Origin: Burkholderiaceae bacterium
GTDB lineage: Bacteria > Pseudomonadota > Gammaproteobacteria > Burkholderiales > Burkholderiaceae_C
NCBI GenBank assembly: GCA_016790575.1
Contig: JAEUOU010000021.1
Coordinates: 1-64,000 of the forward strand
Length of the DNA: 64,000 nucleotides
Direction: 5' to 3'
Shown here in pieces: positions 42,715 to 50,818 of the stretch. The translations under genes were made by a program, and so were the position numbers. Position 1 is the first letter of the stretch. Every line of letters starts with the position of its first letter. The notes below the pieces were generated by a model. The model did not search any database. It was given only the letters and a program-made list of their open reading frames with translations, and was not told the DNA's origin.

Positions 42715-43899
42715 ATGAGTCATATTCCCCGTCATCCACGCGCCCACCTGGCAGCGGCAGCCGCGATTACCGCGCTGTCGCTGGTCGCAACAGCGGCTTA
42801 CGCCCAACAGGGGGTCAGCAAGACGGAAATAGTTGTCGGATCCATCCAGGATCTTTCCGGACCATTGGCCGGATATGGCAAACAGGCCCGCGCCGGGATG
42901 CAACTGCGCGTCGACGAGATCAACGAGCAGGGGGGCATTCACGGCCGCAAGCTGGTTCTCAAGGTCGAAGATTCCGCCTACGACCCGAAAAAGGCTGTGC
43001 TGGCCGCGCAGAAGCTGGTCAATCAGGACAAGATCTTCATCATGGCCGGCCACATCGGCACCGCGCAGAACAACGCAGCCATGCCGGTGCAGTTCGAGAA
43101 AAATATCGTCAACTTCATGCCGCTGACCGCTGCGCGGGAAATGTACGAGCCCACCCACAAGCTCAAGTACGCGATGCTCAGCACCTATTACGATCAGATG
43201 CGTATCGCCGCTCCGCGTCTGATCAAGGAAAAAAACGCGAAGAAGCCCTGTGCCATTTACCAGGATGACGAGTTTGGCCTGGAGGTCTTGCGCGGTGCGG
43301 AAGCGGGCGTCAAAGCCATCGGCATGGAGCTGGCAGAAAAGACATCGTTCAAGCGTGGCGCTACCGACTTTTCCTCGCAGGTGGCGCGCATGAAGGGCGC
43401 GGGCTGCGACTTCGTCGTGCTCGGCACCATCATCCGCGAGACCATCGGCACCATCGCCGAATCGCGCAAGACCGGCTTCAATCCCACCTTCCTGGGCTCC
43501 GTGGCGGCCTACACCGACCTGATCCACCGCCTGGGCGGCAAGGCGATGGACGGCATGTACGCCACCATGACGGTGCAGAACCCCTACACCGATGAAGCGT
43601 CCCAGCCGATCCGCTTCTGGGCCAACAAGTACAAGACCAAGTTCAACGAGGACCCGACGGTGTTCTCGGCCTACGGTTACACCATCATCGACCTGTTCAT
43701 CCGCGGCGCGCAGAAGGCCGGCCCGAACCTGAGCACGGACAGTTTTGTCAAAGCGATGGACTCGATGACGGTGCCGCCGGACATGTTCGGCAGTCCGGCG
43801 CTGTCCTTCACAGCGACCAAGCGTCTGGGCAACGACGAGTCGCGTCTGTCGCAACTGCAAGACGGCCGCTGGAAAGTCGTCTCCGGCTATTTCAAATAA
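42715..43899 (+). CDS. LIV-type ABC transporter substrate-binding protein, paralogue 1
   Basis: A 394-residue periplasmic receptor with a Sec signal (about 1-30, ending AAYAQQ). Type I fold with IVVGSIQDLSGPLAGYGKQ, RVDEINEQGGIHGRK, EDSAYDPKKAVLAAQKLVNQ and FWANKYKTKFNEDP. AGGAGAGCCC precedes ATG 42715. Closely similar to the next gene, so a tandem duplication. Ends at a rho-independent terminator (43923-43957), which would close the liv operon. Ligand: probably the acid activated by the adjacent ligase. Confidence 0.93.
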   Translation: MSHIPRHPRAHLAAAAAITALSLVATAAYAQQGVSKTEIVVGSIQDLSGPLAGYGKQARAGMQLRVDEINEQGGIHGRKLVLKVEDSAYDPKKAVLAAQKLVNQDKIFIMAGHIGTAQNNAAMPVQFEKNIVNFMPLTAAREMYEPTHKLKYAMLSTYYDQMRIAAPRLIKEKNAKKPCAIYQDDEFGLEVLRGAEAGVKAIGMELAEKTSFKRGATDFSSQVARMKGAGCDFVVLGTIIRETIGTIAESRKTGFNPTFLGSVAAYTDLIHRLGGKAMDGMYATMTVQNPYTDEASQPIRFWANKYKTKFNEDPTVFSAYGYTIIDLFIRGAQKAGPNLSTDSFVKAMDSMTVPPDMFGSPALSFTATKRLGNDESRLSQLQDGRWKVVSGYFK

Positions 43900-43922
43900 G
43901 CCGCCTTCGCCCCTGTTGCAGA

Positions 43923-43957
43923 ACCCTCCGGTCGGCAGAGACCGGAGGGTTTTTTTG
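43923..43957 (+). terminator. Rho-independent terminator after paralogue 1
   Basis: ACCCTCCGGT (43923-43932) pairs with ACCGGAGGGT (43941-43950), followed by T6. Confidence 0.9.
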
Positions 43958-43986
43958 TGTCAGCAACCGTGGCTGTCACCTGTGTT

Positions 43987-44009
43987 GCTAGGGTTCGCCC
44001 CAGCTAGGG
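43987..44009 (+). promoter_or_regulatory. Direct repeat GCTAGGG upstream of binding-protein paralogue 2
   Basis: GCTAGGG at 43987-43993 and again at 44003-44009, a 16-base period, about 70 bases before the ATG. It may be an activator or regulator site for the separately transcribed second binding-protein gene. Confidence 0.4.
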
Positions 44010-44078
44010 AAAGTGCCGGTTTCAAAGCGCGGATACCACCCTATAACTGTGGGGTTCAAACCACCGGAGACATCGAGC

Positions 44079-45245
44079 ATGAACAAAAGATTTTTCAGGA
44101 CCTCACTGGCGCTTTGCTGCGCAGCCGCAGCCAGCGTGGCCATGGCGAGCGGTCAGGGTGTCAGCAAGACTGAAATTACCCTGGGATCCATCCAGGATCT
44201 TTCCGGTCCGATTGCGGGCTTTGGCAAGCAGGTTCGTCTGGGCATGATGCTGCGCGTTGACGAGATCAACGAGCAAGGCGGCGTCAACGGTCGCAAGATC
44301 AACCTCAAGATCGAAGACTCCGCATACGACCCCAAGAAGGCCGTTCTGGCCGCCCAGAAGCTGGTCAACCAGGACAAGATTTTTGCGATGGTCGGCCACA
44401 TCGGCACCGCACAGAATCTGGCGGCCATGCCGGTGCAGTTCGAAAAGAACGTCATCAACTTCTTCCCTGTGACCGCAGCGCGCGAAATGTACGAGCCCTT
44501 CCACCGGCTCAAGTACTCGTTTGCTGCGACCTACTATGACCAGATGCGCACGGCGGTGCCCAAGCTCGCCAAGGAGAAAGGGGCAAAGAAAGTTTGCACC
44601 ATGTACCAGGACGATGAATTTGGCCTGGAAGTCATGCGTGGCGCGGAAGACGGCCTGAAAGCCGCCGGCATGGCGTTGGCCGAGAAGACCACCTACAAGC
44701 GTGGGGCCACGGATTTTTCCTCGCAGATTCAGAGGCTTCAGGCATCAGGCTGTGACATGGTGGTGCTGGGGACCATCATCCGTGAAACCATCGGGGGTAT
44801 CGGCACGGCACGCAAGCTGGGCTACAACCCGACGTTCATCGGCTCCAGTGCGGCTTATACCGACCTGATCCACAAACTCGGCGGGCCAGCCATGAATGGA
44901 CTGATTGCTGCGCATACGGCCGCCCATCCGTATCTGGATGACGCCTCGCAACCGATCCGTTTCTGGGCCAACAAATACAAGACCAAATTCAACGAAGACC
45001 CGACGGTGTTCTCGGTCTATGGCTACAACGCAATCGATGCCTTCATTGCGGCGGCACAGAAGGCGGGGCCGGGCCTGACCACCGACAGCTTCATCAAGGC
45101 CATGGACACGATGAAGATCCCTGCCGACATTTTCGGCAGCCCCGAGGCCACCTTCGGACCGAAGAAGCGGCTGGGCAACGAAACCTCGCGTCTGTCACAG
45201 ATCACCGACGGCAAGTGGAAGGTGATCTCCGATTACATCAAGTAA
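44079..45245 (+). CDS. LIV-type ABC transporter substrate-binding protein, paralogue 2
   Basis: A 388-residue paralogue of the preceding gene, with signal peptide about 1-26 (ending VAMASG). The two share long identical runs such as YDPKKAVLAAQKLVNQDKIF and RFWANKYKTKFNEDPTVFS, and differ most in the ligand-facing loops. It lies after a terminator and has its own upstream region and GGAGA ribosome site, so it can be expressed independently of the transporter genes. Two receptors for one LivHMGF transporter would widen substrate range. Confidence 0.93.
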   Translation: MNKRFFRTSLALCCAAAASVAMASGQGVSKTEITLGSIQDLSGPIAGFGKQVRLGMMLRVDEINEQGGVNGRKINLKIEDSAYDPKKAVLAAQKLVNQDKIFAMVGHIGTAQNLAAMPVQFEKNVINFFPVTAAREMYEPFHRLKYSFAATYYDQMRTAVPKLAKEKGAKKVCTMYQDDEFGLEVMRGAEDGLKAAGMALAEKTTYKRGATDFSSQIQRLQASGCDMVVLGTIIRETIGGIGTARKLGYNPTFIGSSAAYTDLIHKLGGPAMNGLIAAHTAAHPYLDDASQPIRFWANKYKTKFNEDPTVFSVYGYNAIDAFIAAAQKAGPGLTTDSFIKAMDTMKIPADIFGSPEATFGPKKRLGNETSRLSQITDGKWKVISDYIK

Positions 45246-45268
45246 ACCGTAACAGTTCCCACCGTGAG

Positions 45269-45294
45269 AAAGCCGCCTCCGGGCGGCTTTTTTT
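45269..45294 (+). terminator. Rho-independent terminator after paralogue 2
   Basis: AAGCCGCC pairs with GGCGGCTT around TCCG, followed by a T tract. Confidence 0.9.
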
Positions 45295-45303
45295 ATCAAA
45301 CAG

Positions 45304-45345
45304 TTCGATAGCCAACGAAAAACGGTTCTTTCTTGCTATGAAAAT
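45304..45345 (-). repeat. Dispersed repeat, copy 8 (partial)
   Basis: Minus strand: CATAGCAAGAAAGAACCG, TTTTTCG, then TTGGCTAT. The GCTGGGTA part is degraded. It directly follows the stop of the PaaI-like gene. Confidence 0.55.
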
Positions 45346-45834
45346 TTAAGAGACGATGTAGGCGCCTGCCCCTGTTGCCATCAGTCGGCCGTCCGGCCCG
45401 CAGAACTCCATCCGGGTCGAGGCGACGCGCGAGCCCAGTCGGAGCACTTCGGCGCGCAAGTCAAAACGCTCACCGATACCCGGGCGCAGGTAATCAATGC
45501 GAAGGTCGATCGTGCCCAACTTGGCAAACCGGTGCAGACGTTGCATGGGCGCTTCGTCCATATGTCGGGCCCCGATCGCGGCCATGACCGCCAGGCCACC
45601 CATGGCATCCAGGCAGGCACTGATGACCCCACCGTGAATGCGGTTGTAGCTGTAGTGGCCCACCAGTTCATGGCGCATCGCAATGTGACCCGTCACGTAA
45701 GCGGGCCGCAATTCATTGATCTTCAGGCCCAATACCTGGTTGAAGACAATCTTCTCTTCAAAAATCTGTTTCAGTCCAGTGACGAATTCCGGTTCGAATG
45801 TGTCTGGAACAGGCGAAGGGGCATGGCGGGTCAT
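45346..45834 (-). CDS. PaaI-like hotdog thioesterase
   Basis: A 162-residue hotdog protein of the PaaI/YbdB thioesterase group. Active-site region YSYNRIHGGVISACLDAMGG (about 62-81) contains the conserved His-Gly-Gly and catalytic Asp. GTIDLRIDYLRPGIGERFDLRAE follows. It lies 77 bases downstream of the acyl-CoA dehydrogenase gene start side? no: it is upstream-convergent with the liv cluster and on the same strand as, and downstream of, the acyl-CoA dehydrogenase gene, so it may release acyl chains from that pathway. Confidence 0.88.
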   Translation of the reverse strand: MTRHAPSPVPDTFEPEFVTGLKQIFEEKIVFNQVLGLKINELRPAYVTGHIAMRHELVGHYSYNRIHGGVISACLDAMGGLAVMAAIGARHMDEAPMQRLHRFAKLGTIDLRIDYLRPGIGERFDLRAEVLRLGSRVASTRMEFCGPDGRLMATGAGAYIVS

Positions 45835-45911
45835 AGTGCTTTCGGGATCGACCTGTTTGGAAAAAGCCCGATGGTAGCGACACCGGGTGGAGCGGGAGTT
45901 TCTTGGGCCCC

Positions 45912-47093
45912 TCAGTGGGCCGCCGGGCGCCTGGCGATGCCCATGGTCTTGGCCAGGATACCCAACATCACTTCGTCAGCCCCTCCGCCAATGGAGCCCA
46001 GTCGACCGTCACGGTACAGCCGCGACACCTTGTTCTCCAGCGTAAAGCCCATGCCGCCCCAGAACTGCAGGCAGGTGTCGGGCACGATGCGGTTGAGTCG
46101 ACCGGCCTTGAGCTTGGCCATGCTGGCCAATTCCAGCACGTCCTGCCCTTGCACGTACAGGTCGCAGGCCCGGTAGGTCAGTGCACGCAGGCTCTCAACC
46201 TCTGTCTTCAGTTCCGCCAGTTTGAACTGCACCCACTGCTGGTCGGCCAGGGTGGCGCCGAACAGCTTGCGCTCCTGCGCCCACTCGATGGTCCAGCGGA
46301 TGCAGTTGTCCAGACTTTGCAGGCAACTGGCGGCGGCCCACAGGCGCTCCTCCTGGAACTGCTGCATCTGGTAGATGAAGCCCTGCCCTTCGGCGCCGAT
46401 GCGGTAACGCTGCGGCACGCGCACCTCGTCGAAATAGATCAGCCCGGTGTCGCTGCTGTTCATGCCGATCTTGCGGATCTTCCTGGCCACCTCGATGCCT
46501 TTCGTCAGCTTGCCGTTCGGACGGTCGCGCATCGGCACCATGACCAGGCTCTTGTTCTTGTGGATCGGGCCCTCGCCGGTGTTGACCAGCATGCACATCC
46601 AGTCGGCCTGCAGGCTGTTGGTGATCCACATCTTCTGGCCAGTGATCACATAGTCATCACCGTCCTTGCGCGCGAATGACTTGATGCCGGAGACGTCGCT
46701 GCCGGCAGCCGGCTCGCTGACCCCGATGCAGCCGACCATGTCGCCCGAAATGGCGGGCGCGAGAAACTGCCGCTTCAATTCGTCACTGCCGTGTCGTGCC
46801 AGCGCAGGCGTACACATGTCGGTTTGCACGCCGATGGCCATCGGCACGCCGCCGCATTCGATGTGACCCAACGTTTCTGCCATGGCCAGGGAGTAGGAGT
46901 AGTCCAGGCCGGCCCCTCCGTATGCCTCCGGCTTGGTCAGGCCCAGCAGTCCGAGTTGTCCCAGGCCTTTGAACACATCGTGTGCCGGAAAAGTTTCGGC
47001 CGCTTCCCAGGCGTCAACGTGGGGGTTGATGTGTTCGTCGATATAGCGTTTGAGTGTTTTCTGGATTTCCTGGTGTTCGTGGCTGAAATGCAT
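45912..47093 (-). CDS. Acyl-CoA dehydrogenase (LCAD/IVD-like active site)
   Basis: A 393-residue flavoenzyme for the first step of acyl-CoA oxidation. FAD/substrate motifs IGVSEPAAGSDVSG (about 132-145) and WITNS. The C-terminal motif that in many relatives is YEGT reads GSIGGGADEVML, so the catalytic Glu is not there. Helix G has FQEERLWAAAS instead, the position used by long-chain and isovaleryl dehydrogenases. ATG 47093 follows GGAGG. Twenty bases after the AlkD-like gene on the same strand. Confidence 0.93.
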   Translation of the reverse strand: MHFSHEHQEIQKTLKRYIDEHINPHVDAWEAAETFPAHDVFKGLGQLGLLGLTKPEAYGGAGLDYSYSLAMAETLGHIECGGVPMAIGVQTDMCTPALARHGSDELKRQFLAPAISGDMVGCIGVSEPAAGSDVSGIKSFARKDGDDYVITGQKMWITNSLQADWMCMLVNTGEGPIHKNKSLVMVPMRDRPNGKLTKGIEVARKIRKIGMNSSDTGLIYFDEVRVPQRYRIGAEGQGFIYQMQQFQEERLWAAASCLQSLDNCIRWTIEWAQERKLFGATLADQQWVQFKLAELKTEVESLRALTYRACDLYVQGQDVLELASMAKLKAGRLNRIVPDTCLQFWGGMGFTLENKVSRLYRDGRLGSIGGGADEVMLGILAKTMGIARRPAAH

Positions 47094-47113
47094 GGAAGGC
47101 CTCCGTGGTCGAA

Positions 47114-48262
47114 TCAGGGGGTGAGCGGGGAAGGGTCGAGAAAGAAATCGCCCAACGGGTGGCGCCGCCCGTTGAGCTGCAACGCGACGGTGTGAAGACC
47201 GGGATAGTGGGTGCGGGTGGTCATCTGCCGCAGCGACAGCTGCTTTCTCAACGTTACGACGCCGCCGGACGCCAACGCCACGTTGCCCAAGGAAAAGGTG
47301 CGGGGACTGAGCTGCCCGTTGGCCTTGACGTAGCCGATTTCCAGATTCACCAATGCGGTCTGTACTTCGGCCTCGGGGTTGTGCAGTGCCAGGGTGACCA
47401 CCAGGTTGTCCCCGATATGTGGCCGTGCCGGCGCCCAGCTGACTGACCGGATTGACAGGCGGCTGCTGTGTCCCGATCCCAGCAAACTCAGCGCATCCGG
47501 GTCTCCGCGACGTACCAGGGTGCGCAGTGCGTGTCGCAGCAACTGCATCCGCGGGGGTGGGGCATCGGACATCCAGCGACCAGCCAGGGCAAGCAGGCGT
47601 TGCGGGTGGTCTTTGCCGACATCGCCGAGGTGATTGGCGACAGAGCGGCGTACGTAACGCGATGGATCGTCGCGCAGGTGTTCCAGCAGCGCCAGCCCTG
47701 GGGACGGATCGGCAACCAGTGCTGGCAGGCGTCGAGCCCACGGCAGGCGCGGTCTGGTTCCTTCGCTGACCAGCCGCCGGACATGGCCACTGGGGTCGGC
47801 TGTCCATTGCGCCAGCCGCGCCAGTGTTGCCGCCGGATGCCGAACCAGAAACGGGCGAATGCTGAATTCGGCCGTAAAGCGCTGTGTCAGGGCGTGCTGC
47901 GCGTCCATGGCCGCCTCGAAGTGTTCGAGTCCGTGCCGGCTGATGAAGATGCTGTATGGCAGATACAAGAAAGCGCTGTAGCCGCGCCCGTCCGAACAGG
48001 GTTCGCCGCGCGCATCCATGGGCAGCGGAGGGTCCATGGCGCTGCTCAGGATCGCTGCCGCCCTTTCGAAATCAGCCGGCAGGGTCTGTTCCAGCGCATC
48101 GGCCATGCGCTCGCCGCGGGCCATCAGACCGAGGATGGGATAGCCGGGCATCGCCAGGGCGGTGAACGCCTTGCGGTCAAAGCGCGACCACGCGCGGTGC
48201 AACAACGTCGCCAGCCTTTGCGGAGCGTCCTCGCCCAGCAGGGATTTCAGGCTTTCGGCCAT
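47114..48262 (-). CDS. DNA alkylation repair protein (AlkD-like)
   Basis: A 382-residue protein built of ALK/HEAT-like helical repeats, resembling the AlkC/AlkD glycosylase superfamily that removes alkylated bases. Characteristic: LARLAQWTADPSGHVRRLVSEG, RLPWARRLP and RRSVANHLGDVGKDHPQRLLALAGRW. The last 110 residues form a beta-rich domain (SIRSVSWAPARPHIGDNLVV) seen in some relatives. Its catalytic Asp/Glu was not identified. Upstream of the dehydrogenase on the same strand, probably co-transcribed after tetR. Confidence 0.87.
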   Translation of the reverse strand: MAESLKSLLGEDAPQRLATLLHRAWSRFDRKAFTALAMPGYPILGLMARGERMADALEQTLPADFERAAAILSSAMDPPLPMDARGEPCSDGRGYSAFLYLPYSIFISRHGLEHFEAAMDAQHALTQRFTAEFSIRPFLVRHPAATLARLAQWTADPSGHVRRLVSEGTRPRLPWARRLPALVADPSPGLALLEHLRDDPSRYVRRSVANHLGDVGKDHPQRLLALAGRWMSDAPPPRMQLLRHALRTLVRRGDPDALSLLGSGHSSRLSIRSVSWAPARPHIGDNLVVTLALHNPEAEVQTALVNLEIGYVKANGQLSPRTFSLGNVALASGGVVTLRKQLSLRQMTTRTHYPGLHTVALQLNGRRHPLGDFFLDPSPLTP

Positions 48263-48326
48263 GGCGAGTCAGCGGGGAAAAGACTGCCGCTACCGGCCGG
48301 ACCACGGAGAGGTCGCCCGCGCGGCA

Positions 48327-49001
48327 TCAGGCGCAGTCCTTCAGAAACAGCCGCAATGCGGTGTCGGTCAGGTCGTCCAGTGTGGCCCGTTGCCCGGGGT
48401 CGAACCATTGCACCGACCAGTTCAGGGCACCAAAAATCATCAGGCGCGCCAGTGCCGGGTCGCCGCTCACAGCCCCTGCTGCCACCAGCGCCTGCAAAGG
48501 TGCAACCCACATGCCCTCGTAACTGCGCCGCAGGTCATTGACGGCCGCCCGTTGCATCGCGGTCAGCGACCGCCATTCGTACAGCATGACCGGAATGAAC
48601 TCGCTGTCCGGCCCCAGCAGTACGTCGAAATGGGTGCGAATGAGCACCCGCAACTGCTGGCGCGGGTCTGGTGGTGAATTGCCGGCGGCTTCGGACGCCT
48701 GGTCCATCGCGGCTTTCTGGCGGGTCACGGCCCGCTGCATGCCCTCCAGAATCACCGCGCCCAGCAATGCCTGCTTGTTTTCGAAGTGATAGAAGGGTGA
48801 ACCCGACTGCATGCCGGCCGCGGTGGCGATATCGCGGGTGCGGGTGGCCGCGAAACCGTGTTGGCGAAACAACTGCGCGGCGGCACGCAAGACATCCTGG
48901 CGGCGATTGCCATCATCACGTTCATCCGCGCTTTTTCGGGGGCGCCCCCGGGTTCGACGGGGAACGGCGGCCAGTTCGATCGGATGCTCGGGAAAGCGCA
49001 T
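48327..49001 (-). CDS. TetR/AcrR family transcriptional regulator
   Basis: A 224-residue TetR regulator. A basic lead (RRTRGRPRKSADERDD) precedes the HTH at about 35-80 (VLRAAAQLFRQHGF, TRDIATAAGMQSGSPFYHF). The ligand domain ends with LARLMIFGALNWSVQWFDPGQ, as in regulators of fatty-acid genes. An inverted repeat 22 bases before its ATG is a probable autoregulatory site. First gene of a likely tetR-alkD-acyl-CoA dehydrogenase-thioesterase transcript. Confidence 0.9.
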   Translation of the reverse strand: MRFPEHPIELAAVPRRTRGRPRKSADERDDGNRRQDVLRAAAQLFRQHGFAATRTRDIATAAGMQSGSPFYHFENKQALLGAVILEGMQRAVTRQKAAMDQASEAAGNSPPDPRQQLRVLIRTHFDVLLGPDSEFIPVMLYEWRSLTAMQRAAVNDLRRSYEGMWVAPLQALVAAGAVSGDPALARLMIFGALNWSVQWFDPGQRATLDDLTDTALRLFLKDCA

Positions 49002-49023
49002 GACGTCAGACCATAGCAGCAGC

Positions 49024-49061
49024 CTTTATTTTTGGCAAGCGGTTGCTTTGCAAAAATAAAG
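49024..49061. promoter_or_regulatory. Long inverted repeat before tetR (candidate operator)
   Basis: CTTTATTTTTGGCAAGC (49024-49040) is matched by the near-complement GCTTTGCAAAAATAAAG (49045-49061) around GGTT, 22 bases upstream of the tetR start codon. Confidence 0.6.
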
Positions 49062-49104
49062 CCGCGGAAAGCGGGCGCGTTCGCCTTGCGGTGCCGTCCA
49101 AGGA

Positions 49105-49170
49105 GTAGCAAAAAACATAGCAAGAACCGACCAAAATACGCTGGGTAATGCCCGAAAATAGTCAAAACGA
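49105..49170 (+). repeat. Dispersed repeat, copy 9
   Basis: AGTAGCAAAAAACATAGCAA, GAACCGACC, TACGCTGGGTAATG, CCCGAAAATAGTCAAAA. Intergenic between divergent tetR and a hypothetical gene. Confidence 0.8.
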
Positions 49171-49242
49171 ACGTCTGTCAGCGGATGGGGCTGTTTCGAC
49201 GGGGCGTTGCATGGCAACCGGGCTGATGCAGGACAATAGCGC

Positions 49243-49857
49243 ATGGAAATTCTCCTGGTGCTGGGTGTGCTCGTCGTTGCGTTTCGATATGCGCAGTTAC
49301 GCGAGCAGCGTGAGCGGGTCGGCCTGCTGTCCGCCCAATTGCGCCCCTACGAAATTGAAAAGCGCATGGAACGGCTGATCGAAGCCTACCTGCGCGCTGC
49401 GGGCGAGCCCGACAGCGAGCGCTCCGAACCCATCTGGCAGACCTTGGTCGACGTGGAAAATGCCATCGAGCGCGAACTTGGCCAGCTGGCGGATGACGTT
49501 CGAAAAGTCTGGGGCGAAAGCATGCGGGTCAGCCGGTGGCCGGTCCATGTGCCCCAGGCCACACGCTTCTTTCCCTCGATCGGGTTCGATTTCCGGGCCT
49601 TGGTCGCGCTGCATGCCCGGGGTCTTTCCGCTGCCTTGCGTGACGAGGGCGGCCTCAGTCGCCGCGATCGGGCCTTTCGGGTCACTGCGGAGCTGATGTT
49701 GTTCCAGCACAGTTGCCATTGGTTTTGCCGGTCCAAGTCGGTTGCCGATGCCCGGCTGCTGATCGCGCACAAGACCCCCTACGCCCAGGTGCTGGACGCC
49801 GTCACGCCTCAGACTCGCGCCGCCTACAAGGCCCTGATCCAGCCCGCGCAGGCCTGA
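49243..49857 (+). CDS. Conserved hypothetical membrane-anchored protein
   Basis: A 204-residue protein with one N-terminal membrane helix (MEILLVLGVLVVAFRYAQL), then a helical region (about 20-85) and a C-terminal helical domain with FDFRALVALHARGLSAAL and AELMLFQHSCHWFCRSK. No recognised family. ATG 49243 has an AGGA 9 bases before. Stands alone between a repeat copy and a convergent crotonase gene. Confidence 0.7.
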   Translation: MEILLVLGVLVVAFRYAQLREQRERVGLLSAQLRPYEIEKRMERLIEAYLRAAGEPDSERSEPIWQTLVDVENAIERELGQLADDVRKVWGESMRVSRWPVHVPQATRFFPSIGFDFRALVALHARGLSAALRDEGGLSRRDRAFRVTAELMLFQHSCHWFCRSKSVADARLLIAHKTPYAQVLDAVTPQTRAAYKALIQPAQA

Positions 49858-49930
49858 AGGCCCAAGCTTCCGCTTGCCTTTCCGACGAAAGCGTGGGCAC
49901 CTTGCCGGTTGCCCCTGCCCGGTGCGGATG

Positions 49931-50695
49931 TCAGATCTTGCTGAAGTCCGGCTTGCGCTTTTCCATGAAGGCGCTGAAGGCCTCGCGGGCGGCGCTTTCG
50001 CGCAGCATGCGTCCGAAGCTGGCGCCCTCCTCGGCCATCTGTTGCAGCACCAGGGCGGCCTGCCCTTTTTTCATCAGACGCTTGGTCTCAACCAGAGAAC
50101 TCAAGGGTTTTGCAGCGAGTTTGCGGGCCATGGCCTGTGCCACGCCATTTGCTTCGGTGGGGGGCACCACGCGGTTGACGAGCCCGACCTCCAGTGCCGC
50201 TTCGGCGAAAAACGGTTCACCGAGCAACAGAGCCTCCGCCGCCCGGTGGTAGCCCAGCATTTGGGGTACCAGTAGGCTCGACGCCGCTTCGGGGCATAGG
50301 CCCAGATTGACGAAGGGCATAGAAAACGCAGCGTTGTCACCTGCGACGACAAGATCGCAGTGAAAGAGCAGGGTGGTGCCCACACCAACTGCCGGCCCGC
50401 TGACTGCGGCGACCAGTGGTTTGGAGAAACCGGCAATCGCCCGCAAAAAGCGGAAAACCGGTGACTCCGCAGTGGCCGGTGGCTGGTTGAGAAAGTCGCT
50501 GATGTCATTGCCGGCACTGAAAACCGTTTCGTGACCCTGCAGCACCAGGGCACGAACGGCCGCGTCACCGTCAGCCTGGCTCAGCGCCTCAGCCAGGGTC
50601 GCGTACATGGCGGCGGTAATGGAGTTTTTGCGTTCGAGGCGGTTGAACGTGACGGTGGTCACACCATCTTCCGTGTGAACAAGGATGTCGCTCAT
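49931..50695 (-). CDS. Enoyl-CoA hydratase/isomerase family protein (isomerase-like)
   Basis: A 254-residue crotonase. Oxyanion-hole segments HETVFSAGNDISDF and VSGPAVGVGTTLLFHCDLVV. The hydratase Pro-Glu position reads MPFVNLGLCPEAASSLL, the pattern of delta3,delta2-enoyl-CoA isomerases (Eci) with a single Glu, so an isomerase for unsaturated acyl-CoA is more likely than a hydratase. ATG 50695 gives MSDILVHTEDGVTTVTFNR. Divergent from the patatin gene. Confidence 0.9.
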   Translation of the reverse strand: MSDILVHTEDGVTTVTFNRLERKNSITAAMYATLAEALSQADGDAAVRALVLQGHETVFSAGNDISDFLNQPPATAESPVFRFLRAIAGFSKPLVAAVSGPAVGVGTTLLFHCDLVVAGDNAAFSMPFVNLGLCPEAASSLLVPQMLGYHRAAEALLLGEPFFAEAALEVGLVNRVVPPTEANGVAQAMARKLAAKPLSSLVETKRLMKKGQAALVLQQMAEEGASFGRMLRESAAREAFSAFMEKRKPDFSKI

Positions 50696-50818
50696 GGGCT
50701 TGGGCAAAAGTAAAAGCCCACAAGGTACCACGCCCGAACCGCAGCCGCCGTCGCCGCTTCGACAGCCACCATCGCTTGCGTACACTGTCGCAGAGCCCAT
50801 CGCTGAGTCCTCCACCCG

